Shown: in pieces, positions 33,885 through 33,899 of the stretch | Layout of the letters: every line of letters starts with the position of its first letter | Position numbering within the stretch: position 1 is the first letter of the stretch | Source: Sphingobacterium sp. | Lineage (GTDB): Bacteria; Bacteroidota; Bacteroidia; Sphingobacteriales; Sphingobacteriaceae | Length of the DNA stretch: 33,899 bases | Reading direction: 5' to 3' | Assembly: GCA_031277685.1 (NCBI GenBank) | Contig: JAITLV010000036.1 | Coordinates: 1 to 33,899 of the forward strand | Translations under genes and position numbers: made by a program | The notes under the pieces: generated by a model | Database searches by the model: none | What the model was told of the DNA's origin: nothing | What the model saw: the letters and a program-made list of their open reading frames with translations, nothing else

Positions 33885-33899
33885 GCAATTTTTATTCAA

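Overview
The window looks like chromosome of a Bacteroidota bacterium of the Sphingobacterium/Pedobacter type. Evidence: moderate-to-low GC; start sites without Shine-Dalgarno sequences; many -7 elements matching TAnnTTTG; and family-typical genes (split two-subunit transketolase, DUF4292 lipoprotein, fused aspartokinase/homoserine dehydrogenase, the pyrG-yidC pair, META-domain lipoprotein). Almost everything is core metabolism or envelope biogenesis. I see no phage, insertion sequence, CRISPR array, tRNA or rRNA.

Layout. 1-663: 5' part of the rplM-rpsI operon (minus). 832-6717: plus-strand envelope block: TPR protein, LolB-like DUF4292 lipoprotein, EnvC-type M23 protein with a dead active site, TatA, MltD-like transglycosylase with LysM domains. 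6726-7925 (minus): PyrR-like phosphoribosyltransferase and an NlpC/P60 hydrolase. 8199-13325: a complete threonine operon (thrA-thrB-thrC) preceded by a promoter, a Thr/Ile-rich leader peptide and an intrinsic terminator, which is a classical transcription-attenuation layout. 13310-13664: a decayed, frameshifted gene. 13730-16174: RlmI-like methyltransferase and an Fsr-type MFS exporter. 16235-18219 (minus): Tat-signal GDSL hydrolase and a class III aminotransferase. 18281-22164 (minus): one gene string of split transketolase, ECF sigma factor, a membrane protein with seven copies of a 32-residue cytoplasmic repeat (putative anti-sigma), and a Spy-like periplasmic protein. 22391-24808: GH3 glycosidase. 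24951-26926 (minus): Nfu-type Fe-S protein and purB. 27056-27639 (minus): two tandem duplicated small lipoproteins built of 7-residue repeats. 27989-29338: acyl-CoA dehydrogenase with an N-terminal helical extension. 29432-33808 (minus): double-META lipoprotein, yidC, pyrG.

How genes work together. The 832-6717 block serves outer-membrane and peptidoglycan maintenance; its TatA could serve the Tat-signal GDSL hydrolase at 16235. The thr operon converts aspartate and aspartate semialdehyde to threonine; its leader senses charged tRNA-Thr, and probably tRNA-Ile because threonine feeds isoleucine synthesis. The sigma, repeat-protein and Spy-like genes look like a cell-envelope signalling module co-transcribed with transketolase.

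The two most noteworthy signals are the thr attenuator, whose 21-codon leader peptide lies in an apparent non-coding gap, and the 32-residue repeat array in the putative anti-sigma factor. Start codons were moved inward from the longest reading frame for DUF4292, thrB, rlmI, the transketolase N subunit and purB, for reasons given in each entry.
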